Assembly (NCBI GenBank): GCA_038380435.1
Contig: JAWZYU010000034.1
Coordinates: forward strand, 37,634,901-37,698,900
Source: Ryuthela nishihirai
Taxonomy: Eukaryota; Arthropoda; Arachnida; Araneae; Heptathelidae
Length of the DNA: 64,000 bases
Direction: 5' to 3'
In this document: positions 1 to 11,600 of the stretch, piece after piece
How positions within the stretch are numbered: the stretch's first letter is position 1
Layout: each line of letters starts with the position of its first letter
Program-made: the position numbers and the translations under genes
The notes under the pieces: model-generated
The model's input: only the letters and a program-made list of their open reading frames with translations
What the model was told of the DNA's origin: nothing
Database searches by the model: none

Positions 1-640
1 AGGCCCTACGCTACAATAAATTTGGCTGTAGCTTATGGGTAAATCCGACCCAAGGACTGAGACAACCACTGATGCACAGAGTGAAGGAAAACTGAACGTT
101 TTTGCTTTTTTGAAAGTAAACTTATTTACCGGAGATAAAATCGACTTTTCAGTTTTAAGTTTCTTGTTTCGTTTCTGTAATTATGAAAAAAATAATTAAT
201 GAAAATCGTTAAATAATTTCAGCCTTGTAATCTGTATTTAAATATTTTGTGATTATTATTTTAAATTACTATTTTCTTTTAGATTATTTCCTGTTATTTT
301 AATGAAGCTACCTTAACGTTTATAAGATGACACTGAAGCATATTCAGGGTTTTTACGAATAATTGTTTTAAAAGTTGAGAATATTTTCTATTAGGTGAGA
401 AAACTTCTGAAATGCAGACGAGCTATTTGAAATGTTTAACTGAGTAATTCACGTGGACAACGTAGTGACGAAATTTGCAATTTAAACATCAGCATTGAAA
501 TAACTTCGAATGCTTTTCTTTGAAACCTTTGTTTTTTAATTTATTATATATTTATTATTTAATAACAAAATTGGAACATGAAAATGAATTTGCCGTTCTT
601 GAAAAGGCAATGTAATCTGATACAGCACTATTTCACTGTA
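1..640. other. AT-rich DNA, no gene seen
   Basis: No convincing exon or known repeat head is visible. Positions 465-528 are a 64-bp block repeated identically at 1654-1717 inside a foldback element, so at least part of this stretch is repeat-derived. Confidence 0.5.
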
Positions 641-775
641 CAGTCGCTCAAACAAGTATCCAAACACTATGGTTGATTAGAGAATTCAGAAAAAATATCT
701 GCCAACGATTTTTTTAGAAATTAGTGATCTGGCAACCTTCGTGTCACGTGATTACAGAATTCAGGAAAAATATCT
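641..775 (+). mobile_element. Half copy of the CACGTG palindromic MITE
   Basis: The left arm starts at TA|CAGTCGCTCA and runs to the central TCACGTGA. The right arm is missing and is replaced by a repeat of the inner arm plus two hairpins (776-873). It is related to the complete copies at 942 and 42462. Confidence 0.6.
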
Positions 776-804
776 GGAGCGTGTACAGCAACTGTACACG
801 CTCC
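776..804. repeat. Hairpin with 12-bp perfect stem
   Basis: GGAGCGTGTACA and its reverse complement TGTACACGCTCC are separated by 5 nt. Confidence 0.85.
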
Positions 805-806
805 AA

Positions 807-873
807 TTACCGTTCACAGCAAACTGGAGCGTGTGCAGTTACTGCACACGCTCCAGTTTGCTGTGAACGGTAA
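807..873. repeat. 67-bp near-perfect palindrome
   Basis: Two 33-bp perfectly complementary arms are separated by one base. The inner arm repeats the GGAGCGTGT word of the adjacent hairpin, so the two hairpins share ancestry. Confidence 0.9.
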
Positions 874-941
874 ACTGCACACGCTCAATATTTCCGTGAG
901 TGAGCCCACACGATCTAGTATCAAAATAATATGACCACCTA

Positions 942-1156
942 CAGTCGCTCAAAAAATATCCGAACACTATGGTTGATTACAGAATTCAGAAAAAATATCT
1001 GGCAACGATTTTTTTTAGAAATCGGTGATCTGGCAACCTTCGTGTCACGTGACACGAAGGTTGCCAGATCACTAATTTCTAAAAAAATCGTTGCCAGATA
1101 TTTTTTTTTAAATCTGTAATCAACCGTAGTGTTCGGATACTTTTTTGAGCAAACTG
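942..1156. mobile_element. 215-bp palindromic MITE, TA duplication, CACGTG centre
   Basis: The left half (CAGTCGCTCAAAAA...) is nearly the reverse complement of the right half, meeting at CACGTG (1046-1051). TA dinucleotides flank both ends (940-941, 1157-1158), as expected for Tc1/mariner-type non-autonomous elements. A same-length copy lies at 42462 and a slightly longer one at 11450. Any open frame across it is incidental. Confidence 0.85.
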
Positions 1157-1322
1157 TATATGTTAAAACAAAAGCACAGTTATTGTAATTACATTATAAT
1201 ACTAACATAGACGTAGTTTTAAACACTAAATATACAGTCTGCAAATACAGATACATTTAGAGAGTCCAATTTTCTTATCCACAAGAGTAACTATGACTCG
1301 CATGTGGATATTATTTAACATA

Positions 1323-2010
1323 ACTACACTGCTTTCCACAAATTCAAGAAAATTCCTATGTTAAGTAATTGGGAAGCTAACGTCAAAGCTCTATACTAGG
1401 TTTTTTTGTTTTGAAAAATGTGATTGCAGATAAAGATCTCAATCAAATAAATCAATATATCGATTTTCAACAATATTCGTTCAGTATTTAATGAATTATG
1501 CAAGTTTGAATATTTAGCGATTAACAATGCCAGCCACAAAAATTGACTTCAGAAGTTAATTTAATTAAAACTTAGTAATAAGTATTGTATCAAAGTGTTT
1601 AATAAAATAATTTTGTGTAAAGAATTCTTTCACTATTCTTCAGTTTTGTATAAGTGACGAAATTTGCAATTTAAACATCAGCATTGAAATAACTTCGAAT
1701 GCTTTTCTTTGAAACCTATATATAATATATCAAACAATTCATATTCATAAATATATGAATATTTAACAATAACAATGCAGTCTTAAGAGACTGGCATTGT
1801 TATTGTTAAATATTCTGATTTTCATACCTCATTAAATACTGAACGAATATTGTTGAAAATCGAGATATTGATTTATTTGATTGAGATCTTTATCTTCAGT
1901 CACATTTTTCAATACAAAAACACTTATATTAGAAGTTACAGAGCTTTGAGTTAGCTTCCCATTGACTTAACATAGGAATTTTCCTTAATTTATGGAAACC
2001 AGTGTAAATT
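1323..2010. mobile_element. Foldback element (~690 bp)
   Basis: The left end (TACACTGCTTTCCACAAATT) is inverted at the right end (GGAAACCAGTGTAA). Long arms carry ACGAATATTGTTGAAAATCG in opposite orientations. A perfect internal hairpin (GAATATTTAACAATAACAAT and its complement) lies around 1757-1815. A shorter relative is at 50660-51085. Confidence 0.7.
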
Positions 2011-2235
2011 CATGTATACACAAACAGTCTAGATATGTAAACAAACGTAAACTACAGCTTAATAAAACAATTTGGAGATCTAAATCAATTCAATCGCATG
2101 GTTTCAATTTACTCACGGTTGCTTGATTAGAACAATACTTTAATATTCAATTTTTAACTTCCTTAATATATGTTTTAAAATGAATTATTTCGTTAATTTC
2201 ATTTGATAAAGCATTAAAAATTTTAGGAACCAAAA

Positions 2236-2296
2236 ATCATAAATAAATACCCTCTCAAGCAGCTGCTTGCTACAGAGGTCTGACAGTACCTGGATT
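2236..2296 (-). mobile_element. SINE2 tail fragment
   Basis: Contains AAATACCCTCTCAAGCAGC and GAGGTCTGACAG, the conserved 3' part of SINE2; the tRNA-like head is absent. Confidence 0.65.
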
Positions 2297-2481
2297 TTTA
2301 CTAACAGTGATGTCTTTTTAGAAATAAGTTTAGATTGTTTTTTTTTAATATTTCAACTTATGTTAATCTTTAGATTCAAATATTTTGCTTAAAGAATATG
2401 TTAATAGTTAGTGGGAAAAGTAGATTATATAGATGAAAAAAATACTTCTTGAAATTAAGTTTCATTTCTCAATTGAACCAG

Positions 2482-2630
2482 GTTGAAGAGCGAGGTTAGA
2501 CTAGTGCCGCCATCTATCGGCATGGAGAGAGATCGAAGCCCAGTGCTGGAAGATTATTGGCAGGAATTCAGCAGCTTCGGCGATGGACATCAAGAAGATG
2601 AAGACGAAGATATCTCAAAGACACCTGACG
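2482..2630 (+). CDS. conu: conu exon 1 (of those visible)
   Basis: The acceptor ...GAACCAG precedes 2482 and the donor is GACG|GTAAAT. Probable start codon at 2522; phase 1 at the 3' end. Encodes ERDRSPVLEDYWQEF and an Asp/Glu-rich run. Confidence 0.8.
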
Positions 2631-5600
2631 GTAAATTTTTAAATGCATACTATATAATTTATATGAGTTAGGACTAGCACAAATAATTACTTTAGCACAG
2701 ATAATTGCGGATTCGGGCCCAGAATAATTAAAATATTTTTTTCTCTAACTGTGAAAAAAAAAAGATAAATAAATACCCCTCAAGCAGCTTCTTGTTACAG
2801 AGATCTGACAGAAACCTGTCGGTTTAATACGCCATAGAAGAAGGTCTGTGAGGATGGCAGGACCTCAGCAGAAAAACATCGCAAACGTCCATGCCTTATC
2901 TGGAGCTCACAGAATGAAATTAAAATAAAAAAGTATGTCTTTTATTCAGTCTTTAGTAATTAAAAATAATAATCACAAAGCGTTTGATTATTTTTTTATG
3001 TATTCTCTCTCTTTAATAAATGAATTGCCCTTCGAGTTGGGGTGGGGGTGGCTCAGTCGGTAGTGAGCTAGTAATCTGTAGTTCCCAGGTTTGAGCCCCA
3101 GCTGGGTCAGCATTGAGATTTATCTCCGCAAAACTCCCCGCCCTGCTCACGGTCAGTAGGGGACACCGATGGGCTTCGAAAGGCCGCCATCGTCGAATGG
3201 GATATTAAGCCATGTGTGGGAGAGCCATACCCTGTGAATGTCAAAGAACACGCTGAATGGCCTTGACGGGAGGCTACCATCTGTCTTCCAACAGCTGTTC
3301 CAGTGGGTTCCCTCCCCCAACTTTCTCTGAGTCTTCGGGGTCAATGTGACCTGACCATTTAGCCCATGGTGTGCAAAGAAGTGCTGCTCAGAGGTAAAAC
3401 AACCCAACTATCTGTCTTCCAACAGCTGTTCCAGTGGGTCCCCTCCCCCAACCTTCTCTGAGCCTTCGGGGTCAATGTGACCTGACCATTTATCCAATGG
3501 TGTGCAAAAAAGTGCCGCTCAGAGGTAAAACAACCCAGCATCCCGGCCTGGTGGGAACTATTGCTTTAACAGAATGCACACGGAAAAATGTTTTTGCATT
3601 GCTAATCACAACAAATTAAAAGTTCGGTATCTTTTTTAAATCATGTTCGATTTATTTTGTAAGAAGTTTTGTGTTTGAATGAATCTTAATCTCGTTTGCA
3701 GAGGGTGAAGCTGAAGAAGAATGGCTGAGAGAAGTTGGTTTCGAGAATCTGGTTGACACAGGTAAGTTTCTTGGCTAATCTCGTTTGCTTATAGTTTTTT
3801 ATAGTTATTTGTTTGGTCACATTGACCACTCTTCGGTCATTATTCTGTTTTACCTTGGACGAGTAACGGTTTTTGCGAAGAACACTTGATAAGGACAATA
3901 AGTCATGGCCCACATGTACAAGAAAGCCCTACATTGGGCATGTTAAAAAACACACTGGATTACTTTGATGACGGGGGAAGGGGTGGCTCAGTCGGTAGCG
4001 TGCCTCATCAATAGAGGACACCAATGGGCTTGGAAAGGCCACTGTCCATCGGATGGGACGTTAAGTCGTGGTGCCATGTGTAGGAGAGTCGTACTCTGTG
4101 CACGTTAAAGAACACGCTGGTTGGCCTTGACGAGAGGTTATCTGTCTCCCAACAGCTGTTCCAGTGAGGATCCACTCCCCAACCTTCTTTGAGCTTTTGG
4201 GGTACTTGTGACCTGGCAGTTTAGCCCATTGTGTGCAAAAATGTGCCACTCAGAGGTAAAACAACTCAAATGTCTGTTTCTAGACATAAATGGTGCCATG
4301 AGCAAATCCAACAATATTTGGGGAACTTTATAAGTCACATCAGCTGATGAAACATGTTGGGTTCTTTTATGTCTGGGTGGCACTTTTCTGCACACAGTAG
4401 ACTAAATGGCCAGGTCACGAGGACCCCACGGCACAGAGAAGGTTGTGGTAGGGGACACACTGGACAGCTGTGAGGACACAGGCCATCCAGCATGTTCTTT
4501 AATGTTTATAGGGTATGAGATATGAGTAATAGGAGATAAATTTATATATTACAGAGGATGAAATTGCTTTTTTCGTTTACGTATTTATATATATTGATGT
4601 ACTCAGGATTGCATGAAATATGTTTTGTAAATATCCTCTTGCGAGTTAAAACACTAACTCTTGTGGAACTTGACTATGTATTAGCTATGTATTAAATATT
4701 GTGCAAATAAATATTATTATTATTATTATTATATGGGGTCATGGTTTAATGTTCCATCCGATGGGTTGCAGCATTTCCAAGCCCATCTGTTTCCTACTGA
4801 CCAATGGCATGGCGGGTTTTGCGGAGAATAATCTCATTGCTGGCCCAGGTGGGACTCGAACCTGGAAACTGCAGATTACGAGCCTCGCGCGCTACTGACT
4901 GAGCTACCCCCGCCCCAGAAATAGTTAACAGAACAACTGACCACTAAATTACTAGAGGTTGTGTTGTTTTACCTCTGAGCTGCACTTTTTTGCACACCAT
5001 GGGCTAAATGGCCAGGTCACATGGACCCCGAAGGCTCAGAGAAGGTTGGGGAAGGGGAACCACTGAAACAGCTGTTGGGAGACAGATGGTAGCCTCCCGT
5101 CAAGGCCATCCAGCATGTTCTTTAACGTGCACAGCGTATGACCCTCCCACACACGGGGCCACGGCTTAACGTCCCATCCGACGGACGGCGTCCTTTCCAA
5201 GCCCATCGGTGTCCCCTACTGACCGTGGGCAGGGCGGGGAATTTTGCGGAGATAAATCTCAACGCTGACCCAGCTGGGACTCGAACCTGGGAACTACAGA
5301 TTACGAGCCTGGCGTGCTACCGACTGAGCCACCCCCGCCCTTTAGTGGTCAGTACACCCGGCAAGTCATTGAGAGACGCGAGTTCGAATCCTTGAATTTT
5401 TTTTTAAATTTGAAATCATACAAAGCTCAATGTTTTCAGCTAACCATTCGTAACCTTCCATGATCTATTATAAACTTGAACTTTTTAAAAGTTTCTCCCT
5501 AATCATTTTCCTTCACTGAGGCTTCTTTTGGTTGATGCTACTCCTATGCACGCCAGGCTCATAACCTGTAGTTCCCAGGTTCGAGTCCTACCTGGGCCAG

Positions 5601-8600
5601 AATTGATATTTATCTCCGAAAAACTCCTTGCCTTGTAGCAGGGGATACTGATGAGCTTGGAGAAGTCAAATGCCTGGGAGAGAGCCATACCCTCTGCACA
5701 TTAAAGAACACGCTGATTGGTCTTGGTGGGAGGCTATCATCTGTCTCCTAACAGCTGTCTAGTGGGTTCCTTTCCTCCCAATCTTCTCTGTGACCTGGAG
5801 GCGGGGGGGGGCTCAGTCGGTAGCGTGCCAGCCTCATAATCTGTAGTTCCCAGGTTCGAGTCCCAGCTGGGTCAACGTTGATCTCCGCAAAATTCCCCGC
5901 CCTGCCCACGGTCAGCAGGGGACACTGATGTAAGAAAAGAACACGCTGGATGGCCTTGACGGGAGGCTACCGTCTGTCTCCCAACAGCTGTTCCAGTGGG
6001 TCCCCTCCTCCAACATTCTATGAGCCTTCGGGGTCCTTGTGACTGACCATTTAGTCCATTGTGTGAAAAAACTCCCGCTCAGAGGTAAAAGAACCCACCC
6101 CTCTTTTACATTGCCACACTTTCGAGCATGTATGGAGTGTTCCGGAATAAAAAAAAATAAAGAAAATGATATTGTGGCTTTTACTCATTACCGTGATCGT
6201 AGCATTAAGTCCGGTGAGTGTGCCAATTCAGTCTAGTGTTTTCTTACCATTCCGAACAAATTCTGGCAAACTATTGCAGCACATAATAAAAGAAACATAT
6301 TCTTGAACTATCCACCGTGCATTATCTTCCGCAAATGACTTCAGAAAGCCAGAAAGGAAATCCTTTGGCTTCATACTTGTGGCTGCTCAGTTTTTTAATT
6401 TTATTAAACTGGTTTCTGAAGCGATTTCTTTTTTACTTTAGTAAGCTTGTTAATGTGATTTATCTGTTGCCGTCAAACTCTTCGTCCTTTCTTTCTTTGG
6501 AACACATTAACGGCCATCGGCTGAAACCTTCCAAATACCCTTCACCGCTCCCATCCCAAACTGATCCAAGCTCTCTCCCTGGTGACAAAAGTACATGCTT
6601 TAGTGGAGCGGGGATGGCTCAGTCGGTAGCGCGAAAGGCTCGTAATCTGCAGTTCCCAGGTTCGAGACCCAGCTGGATCAGCGTTGAGATTTATCTCCGT
6701 AAAACTCTCCCGCCCTGCCCTCGTTTAGTAGGGGACACCGATGGGCTTGGTAAAGGTCGCCGTCCGTCGGATGGGACGTTAAACCGTGGCACCGTGTGCG
6801 GGCGAGCCATACAATGTGCACATTAAAGAACACGCTGGATGGTCTTGACGGGAGGCTACCATCTGTCCCCCAACAGCTGTACCAGTGGGTCCCGTCCCCC
6901 AACCTTCTCTGAGTCTTCTGGGTCTTTGTGTCCTGGCCATTTAGCCAATGGTGTGCAAAAAACTGCAGCTCAGAGGTAAAACAGCCCAAAATTTATCACC
7001 AAACCTACTCTACTACAAGTTTCATCAACTCTGAATTGCGTGATATAATTTTTTTAAAGTATACCAAATATCGTTATTTTGTATTTCCTGGATCGCCTTT
7101 GCCCACCAGTTCCTCCGAATAATCAACATTCCGCTGCATATACTACTTTCTGTGCCGAAATAAAAGCCACCGAACAAGATCTTGATTGCAGAGATGACGT
7201 CATTCTTTTGTTCTATCTTTGCTTAGTAGGATTTATATTTTTTCCAGAGCTGATGGAACAGGACCAAGTGGATTGCTACGATGACCTCTTGTCAACGTTG
7301 ACCGCACGTCAGATCGCTGTGGTCAAAAAGAAGCTGGAAACTGTTCAAATGTCAAAGAAACGAAGACATCCGGCCAAACAGAGGGCGGATGTCAGGGATG
7401 TCTTCAATCAGGGGCCGGAGGTAAGGATTGATATTAATGGGAATTATTTATTTAGTAAAAAAAAATCGGAACATAGAATTAAATTTTACGTTACCTTGTC
7501 AAAAACGTGAGCTTAATCGCTGCTAACCGCCACCCTACCCTTGATTTGAAAGGGGTCACTGGACTTGGAAAGGTCACTGTCCGTTTGATGGGACGTTAAG
7601 CCGTGTCCCGTGTGCGGAAGAGCCATACCATGTGCACGTTAAAGAACACGCTGGATGGCCTTGACGAGAGGCTACCATCTGTCTCCCAACAGCTGTTCCA
7701 GTGAGTCTCCTCCCCCAACCTTCTCAGAGCCTTCTGGGTACTTGTGACCTGGCCATTTAGCTCATGGTTTGCAAAAAAGTGCCGCGCAGAGGTGAAACAA
7801 CCCAATGTGTACACGTTAAGGAACACACTGGATGGCCTTGACGGGAGGCTACCATCTGTCTCCCAACAGCTGTTCCAGTGAGTCTCCTCCCCCAACCTTC
7901 TCAGAGCATTCGGAGTACTTGTGACCTGGCCATTTAGCTCATGGTGTGCAAAAAAGTGCCGCTCAGAGGTGAAACAACCCAATGTGTACATGTTAAAGAA
8001 CACGCTGGATGGTCTTGATGGGAGGCTACCATCTGTCTCCCAACAGCTGTTCCATTGGGTCTCCTCCCCCAACCTTCTCAGAGCCTTCGGGGTACTTGTG
8101 ACCTGGCCATTTAGCTCATGGTGTGCAAAAAAGTGCCGCTCAGAAGTGAAACAACCCAATGTGTACGCGTTAAAGAACATGCAGGATGGCCTTGACGGGA
8201 GGCTACCATCTGTCTCCCAACAGCTGTTCCAGTGAGTCCCCTCCCCAACCTTCTCTGAGTCTTCGGGATCCATGTGACCTGGCCATTTAGCTCATGGTGT
8301 GCAAAAAAGTGCCGCTCAGAGGTAAAACAACCTAACCTGTGCATTCTAAAGACCACGTGGATGGCGTTGACGGGAAGTTACCATCTGTCTCCTAACAGCT
8401 CTATAGTAGGTTTCTTATCTCCCCTCTTTCTCTGAACCATTGGGGTCCTTGTGACCCTGTCTTTTAGCCCAATGTGTTCAAAAAGTGCCTCTTAGAGGTA
8501 AAGTGGCTATTCACGCGCAGAAATGCAGCGACCTTGCAAAGCGTAATGTACATTTTCTTGTTTCAGGTGACAAGTGATAAGCCCAAGGATCCGATAATTC

Positions 8601-11600
8601 TGAGCGCCCCTACTAGAGACTCCCACCATGGAGAGAGTCGATCTCTCTTTAAATCCGCATCCTCGGAGAACTCCGACAGACCTCCCTACCGAGGAGGGAG
8701 GCTGGAAATTCCTTTCCTGCGATCCGGACACAGTGGAGGGTTCAAGTTGAAAGACCACAGTGGAGCCATTGACAGCGAAAGCCCTACAAGTAAGTTTCAA
8801 AGAAAATTCGTAACACTTCCTATTTAACGAGCTATCGTTATATAAAACAGAGCTAAAAAAAACAAAGAGGAAATATTAGCTCGTTTTCTTGAAAACGAGC
8901 TAATATTTCCACTTAATCATCATTTTTTTCTGTAGATAGAGATTAAAAAATTTTTTTTGTTAGACAAGTATTGATGAAATACTACGATTCGAATTTTACT
9001 AATCTCTCAATAGTTTTTTTTTTTAGCACCCTTCTACTGTGGAATAAGGGCGGGGGTGGCTCAGTTGGTAACGCGCCAGGCTCGTAATCTGTAGTTCCCA
9101 GGTTCGAGTCCCAGCTGGGTCAGCGTTGAGATTTATCTCCGCAAAACCCCGCCCTGCCCACGGTCAGTAGGGGACACTGATGGGCTTGGAAAGGCCACCA
9201 TCCGTCGGATGGGACGTTAAGTCGTGGCCCCGTGTGTGGGAGAGCCATACCCTGTGCCCTTTAAATAACATGCTGGATGACCTTGATGGGAGGCTACCAT
9301 CTGTCTCCCAACAGCTGTTCCAGTGGGTCCCCTCCCCCAACCTTCTCTGAGCCTTCGGGGTCCATGATGTGCAAAAAAGTGCCGCTCAGAGGTAAAACAA
9401 TCTGTGGAAACAGTTCGAAAATCTGAAAACTTTAGGGACAGGGATGTCTCCCCTGTCAATAGCTCCCCAGGCTCGTAATCTGCAGTTCTCGTCCCACTTG
9501 GATCAGCATTCAGCTTTATCTCTGTTAACCCCCCCCCCCTGCCCACGGGGAGAAAAAGTACACCGATGGGATTGGAAAGGCAGCCGTCCGTCCAATGGGA
9601 TGTAAAGCCGTGGCCTGTATGCTTGTAAGTCATAACCTGAAAACATTAAAAAACACGCTGGATGGCCTTCATGAGAGGCTATCATCTGTCTCCTCTATCA
9701 ACAGTTGCTCAGTGGGTCCACCAGGAGGGAGGTGGCTCAGTCAGTAGCGCACCAGGATCGTAATCTGCAGTTCCCAGGTTCTAGTCCCAGCTGGGTCAGC
9801 GTTGAGATTTATCTCCGCAAAATTCCCCGCCCTGCCCACGGTCAGTAGGGGACACCGATGGGTTTGGAAAGGCCGCCGTCCGTCGGATGGGACGTTAAGC
9901 CGTGGCCCCGTGTGCGGGAGAGCCATACCCTGTGCACGTTAAAGAACACGCTGGACGGCCTTGACGAGAGGCTACCATCTGTCCCCCAACAGCTGTTCCA
10001 GTGGGTTCCCTCCCCCAACCTTCTCTGAGCCTTCGGGGTCCTTGTGACCTGGCCATTTAGCCCATGGTGTGCAAATAAAAGTGACGCTCAGAGGTAAAGC
10101 AACCCAACTATGTCAGGTCCGAATCCCAACTGTGCCAGCATTGAAATTTGTCTCTGCTGAATCCCCACCCTGTCCTCAGTCAGAAAGAGAACACCTAAGG
10201 ATATCCCCTGTGGGTAGGAAAGCCACACCCTGTGCACTTTAAAGAACATGTTGGATGGCCTCGACGGTAGGCTTCCGTGTGTGCTGTCCACTTGGGGACC
10301 TTGTGGTATGGCGATTTAGCTCGCTGTGTGCAAAAAGTCTCTCTCAGAAGTAAAAAACACACTGGGCAAAATGTTTTTAGGGGGTTCAAATACGAACTAT
10401 TAAATGAGAGAAAAAAAATTAATTTTTGTGGTTTGTAGTGGTTTGATGCTTTAACTGCCGGAAGTAAATATCTTAATTTCATACATCTGAACGTGAATCC
10501 TGACCACATCTGGTCTCTATTCAAGTTATCGCCATACTTGGGTTGTTTTACCTCTGAGCGGCACTTTTTTGCACACCATGGGCTAAATGGCAAGGTCACA
10601 TGAATCCCGAAGGCTCAGAGAAGGTTGGGGGAGGGGACCTACTGGAACAGCTGTTGGGTGGCAGATGGTAACCTTCCATCAAGGCCATCCTGTGTGTTCT
10701 TCAACGTGCACAGGGTATGGCTCTCCCGCACACGGGGCCACGGCTTAACGTCCCATCCGACGGACGGTGGCATTTTCAAGCCCATCGGTGTCCCCTACTG
10801 ACCGTGGGCAGGGCGGGGAATTTTGCGGAGATAAATCTCAATGCTGACCCAGCTGGGACTCTAACCTGGGAACTGCAGATTACGAGCCTGGCGCGCTACC
10901 GACTGAGCCACCCCCACCCATCACCATACCTGCTGTAGCATCAGATGATCATTGGCAGCTATCTCTTTCCACGATACGTCTTCTCTTAGTCAACATCTGT
11001 ATTTAAAGAATGGTGTCGCCCATTGACTTCAGCTATCTCAGCCATTTTTAGACAATTTAAAAAAGAAAAGTCGTATCATGAAAATAAATATCTCGTATTC
11101 AGTTAAATACGGTGCTCAGTAAGCATTAACTGTAATTTCAGCGCAATTTATCCTTTTTTTTTTGTAAGTTGCTGACCATTTTTTGTTCTTGTTTCAGGCG
11201 TGGAGGTGCTGAGGTACGAGATCAGACACTCAGTGCAAGAAGGTCAACCATACTACACAGATTTTTCTCTTGAAAATAAGGAACGCCCAAGTGGAGACGT
11301 AACTCTCGTAAGTTGGACACAGTATTTTCTCGTATCTCAAATGCAGCACGGACTTTTTTTCTTTCCGGGACATAAACTTCTCCACAAACGCTAAGACTGA
11401 ACATGGCCTCTCTGAAGGAAGATTGGTGTCTACGGAGAATGGTTTGATAGAGTCGCTCAAAAAAAATATCCGAACACTATGGTAGTTGCAGAATTCAGAA
11501 AAAAGATCTGGCAACAATTTTTTTTTTTTTTTTAGAAATTATTGATCTGGAAACCTTCGTGTCACGTGACACGAAGGTTGCCAGATCACTAATTTCTAAA

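Noticed and set aside
3050..3110. tRNA gene
   Set aside because: A and B boxes are present but no acceptor stem pairs with a proper 3' end, and the same head leads into the SINE1 body in dozens of places.
4719..4732. Short ATT, TA and GAT microsatellites as features of interest
   Set aside because: Ordinary simple repeats; noted only where they mark LINE ends or gaps.
7596..8273. 225-codon minus-strand open frame with repeated HFFAHHELNGQVTSTP-type units
   Set aside because: It is the antisense translation of five tandem SINE1 tails; no start context, splice sites or non-repeat sequence.
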